Below, piece after piece: positions 4,534 to 6,424 of a stretch of 6,424 nucleotides of DNA; the stretch's first letter is position 1, and each line of letters begins with the position of its first letter. This stretch comes from CAYRZF01 sp964428805 (GTDB lineage: Bacteria; Methylomirabilota; Methylomirabilia; Rokubacteriales; CSP1-6). A program made the position numbers and the translations under genes. The notes beneath the pieces were generated by a model. That model was not told the origin of the DNA, did no database searches, and saw only the letters and a program-made list of their open reading frames with translations. The DNA is taken from NCBI GenBank assembly GCA_964428805.1, contig CAYRZF010000104.1:1-6424 (forward strand), read 5' to 3'.

Positions 4534-5643
4534 CAGGCCTACAGGGCGGCGAAGCGCGACCCCCAGTTCCAGCGGGATCTCCGGGCCCTCCTCGTTGACT
4601 ACGCCGGCCGGCCCACCCCGCTCTACTTCGCCCGGCGGCTGACCGAGCGCTGTGGGGGGGGCCGGATCTACCTCAAGCGCGAGGATCTCTGTCACACGGG
4701 GGCCCACAAGATCAACAACGTCCTCGGGCAGGGGCTGCTGGCCTACCGCATGGGCAAGCGCCGCGTCATCGCGGAGACCGGGGCGGGTCAGCACGGCGTG
4801 GCGACCGCCACCGCGGCGGCGCTCTTCGGCCTCCAGTGCGAGGTCTATATGGGGAGCGAAGACGTGGAGCGGCAGTCGCTCAACGTCTTCCGGATGAAAC
4901 TGCTCGGCGCGAAGGTCATCCCCGTGGATTCGGGAAGTCGCACGCTCAAAGACGCCATCAACGAGGCGCTCCGGGACTGGGTGACGCACGTCCGCACCAC
5001 CTACTATCTTCTCGGCTCGGCGATGGGCCCGCATCCGTATCCGATGATGGTACGGGACTTCCACGTCGTGATCGGCCGCGAGGTGAAGCGGCAGGCCCGG
5101 GAGGCGTTCGGTCGCCTGCCCGACTGTCTGGTCGCCTGCGTCGGCGGCGGCTCCAACGCCATCGGCTTGTTCCATCCGTTCATCGGTGACCGGCAGGTGC
5201 GCATCATCGGCGTGGAAGCGGCAGGGCACGGCATCAGCTCCGGCCGGCACGGCGCATCGCTCTCGGCGGGGACGGTGGGCGTTCTGCACGGGAGCATGTC
5301 CTACGTGCTCCAGAACGACGACGGCCAGATCGCCACCGCCCACTCCATCTCAGCGGGTCTCGATTACCCCGGGGTCGGCCCCGAGCACAGTTACTACAAG
5401 GATGCGGGGCGCTTCGAATATGCGTCGGCGACCGACGCCGAGGCGCTGGAGGCGTTTCAAGCGCTCGCGCAGCTCGAGGGGATCATGCCGGCTCTGGAGT
5501 CCGCCCACGCCGTGGCCCACGCCATGCGGCTGGCGCCGACGCTGTCGCACGATCAGGTGATCGTGATCGGGCTTTCCGGGCGCGGCGACAAGGACGTTCA
5601 GGTGGTGGCTCGGGCGCTTCGGCCCCCCTCCGAGGAAGAATGA
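4534..5643 (+). CDS. trpB: Tryptophan synthase beta chain (5' end lost in gap)
   Basis: TrpB condenses indole with serine to give tryptophan using PLP, in an alpha2-beta2 complex with TrpA. 369 residues are visible. The PLP lysine is in HTGAHKINN (visible residue 59, equivalent to K87 of the Salmonella enzyme). The catalytic Glu is in ETGAGQHGVA (visible 81, equivalent to E109). The phosphate-binding GGGSNAIGLF, the SAGLDYPGVGPEHSYY segment and LSGRGDKD near the C-terminus are all present. Both landmarks are offset by 28, so about 28 N-terminal residues lie in the gap and the full length would be near 397, normal for the family. The sequence matches the ordinary TrpB1 type, not the longer TrpB2. 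Its stop overlaps the trpA start as ATGA, implying translational coupling, as expected for two subunits of one complex. Confidence 0.97.
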   Translation, partial: QAYRAAKRDPQFQRDLRALLVDYAGRPTPLYFARRLTERCGGGRIYLKREDLCHTGAHKINNVLGQGLLAYRMGKRRVIAETGAGQHGVATATAAALFGLQCEVYMGSEDVERQSLNVFRMKLLGAKVIPVDSGSRTLKDAINEALRDWVTHVRTTYYLLGSAMGPHPYPMMVRDFHVVIGREVKRQAREAFGRLPDCLVACVGGGSNAIGLFHPFIGDRQVRIIGVEAAGHGISSGRHGASLSAGTVGVLHGSMSYVLQNDDGQIATAHSISAGLDYPGVGPEHSYYKDAGRFEYASATDAEALEAFQALAQLEGIMPALESAHAVAHAMRLAPTLSHDQVIVIGLSGRGDKDVQVVARALRPPSEEE

Positions 5644-6424
5644 CACGCCTCGGGCAGACCTTTTCAGGGCTTCGCCGGCGCGGCGAACGCGCGCTGATTC
5701 CGTATTTCACCGCCGGCGATCCCTCGCTGGCGGTGACCCGGGCGCTGCTTCTGGAGGCGGCGCGGCGGGGCGCCGACGTCATCGAGCTCGGCATTCCCTT
5801 TTCGGACCCGCTCGCCGACGGACCGGTGATCCAGCGCGCCTCCCAGCGCGCCCTCGCGACCGGGGTTACTCTTCCCCAGATCCTGGAGCTGGTGAGGGAG
5901 GCCCGTGGGGAGGTCCCGGTTCCGATCGTCTTCCTCACCTACTACAACCCGATCCACGCCTTCGGCCTCAAAGCGTTTGCCCACGCGGCCGTCGAGGCGG
6001 GCGTGGACGGCGTGATCATCGCCGACCTGCCGCCCGAGGAGGCCGGTCCATTCGCCACCGAGGCCCGAGCGGCGGGTCTCGATCTGGTTCACCTGGTCGC
6101 TCCCACCTCGCCGCCCGAGCGGATGCGCCTCATCGCCCGCCGGAGCCGCGGATTCATTTACGTCGTCTCGCTGACGGGGGTCACGGGGGCCCGCGCGACG
6201 CTGCCCGCCGATCTGATCGAGCACCTGCGGCAGCTCCGAACGGTGACGACGAAGCCGATCTGTGTCGGGTTCGGGATCTCTACCCCCGAGCAGGTCGCGG
6301 CGGTGGCCGCGTACGCGGACGGCGTGATCGTGGGCTCGGCCATCGTGTCCCTCGTCGAGGCCCACGCGGGCTCGGACCGCCTCGTGCCCGAGGTCGGCGC
6401 CTTCATCGCGGCCCTCAAAGCGCC
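5640..6424 (+). CDS. trpA: Tryptophan synthase alpha chain (3' end off the window)
   Basis: TrpA cleaves indole-3-glycerol phosphate to indole and glyceraldehyde-3-phosphate and passes indole through a tunnel to TrpB. 261 complete codons are visible with no stop. Since TrpA is usually about 260-270 residues, only a few are missing. The signature IELGIPFSDPLADGP carries catalytic E49 and D60, at the same numbers as in Salmonella TrpA. Other motifs are YFTAGDP (22-28), VFLTYYNP (97-104), ADLPPEE (128-134), FIYVVSLTGVTG (172-183, with the Tyr175-equivalent at 174), the phosphate-binding VGFGIS (209-214) and VGSAIV (231-236). ATG 5640 overlaps the trpB stop by four bases, with GAGGA (5632-5636) just upstream as a closely spaced ribosome binding site. 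The open frame reaches the last base of the window. Confidence 0.96.
   Translation, partial: MTRLGQTFSGLRRRGERALIPYFTAGDPSLAVTRALLLEAARRGADVIELGIPFSDPLADGPVIQRASQRALATGVTLPQILELVREARGEVPVPIVFLTYYNPIHAFGLKAFAHAAVEAGVDGVIIADLPPEEAGPFATEARAAGLDLVHLVAPTSPPERMRLIARRSRGFIYVVSLTGVTGARATLPADLIEHLRQLRTVTTKPICVGFGISTPEQVAAVAAYADGVIVGSAIVSLVEAHAGSDRLVPEVGAFIAALKA

Noticed and set aside
4390..5343. Antisense frame crossing the N gap
   Set aside because: It spans unknown bases and is antisense to a certain trpB.
5664..6365. Antisense frame of 233 codons in the last 800 bases
   Set aside because: It is the shadow of trpA, which has E49, D60 and all family motifs on the + strand.

Overview
The window is a piece of GC-rich chromosome read almost entirely on the + strand. 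It carries housekeeping and biosynthetic genes, with no mobile element, RNA gene, CRISPR array or defence system visible. A run of exactly 100 Ns marks a scaffold join, so this is probably a draft or metagenome-derived assembly. The GC content, the archaeal-type nicotinate phosphoribosyltransferase and the bacterial trpC-F-B-A order suit an uncultured high-GC soil or sediment bacterium. A Rokubacteria/Methylomirabilota-like lineage is a guess that the sequence alone does not prove.

Layout. From the left edge to 604 is the C-terminal part of an MscS-family mechanosensitive channel. It overlaps galU (601-1464, UTP-glucose-1-phosphate uridylyltransferase) by ATGA. Just after galU is a short relic (about 1476-1537) that begins with a good ribosome binding site, a start codon and a Rossmann-like N-terminus, then breaks by frameshift; it looks like the stub of a lost dehydrogenase or oxidoreductase gene. 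A sigma70-type promoter follows (TTGACT, 17 bases, GAGAAT; 1588-1616), with a perfect 8-bp inverted repeat (1617-1637) directly against its -10 box and over the expected transcription start.

This promoter appears to drive a second operon. It runs from a nicotinate phosphoribosyltransferase with a C-terminal four-cysteine knuckle (1650-2870), through trpC (2879-3700), a 235-base hairpin-rich spacer resembling a dispersed intergenic repeat, trpF (from about 3936, cut by the gap), the 100-N gap (4434-4533), and trpB (4534-5643, N-terminus lost in the gap), to trpA (5640-6424), which runs off the right edge within a few residues of its expected end.

How the genes work together. TrpF, TrpC, TrpB and TrpA catalyse the last steps of tryptophan synthesis, from phosphoribosylanthranilate to tryptophan. 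trpE, trpG and trpD are not in the window; the position upstream of trpC is taken by a PRPP-using NAD-salvage enzyme. The observations most worth a second look are the putative operator, the NAPRTase-trp linkage, the gene relic after galU, the trpC-trpF spacer and unusual residues in TrpF. Nothing here amounts to a clearly new biological system.
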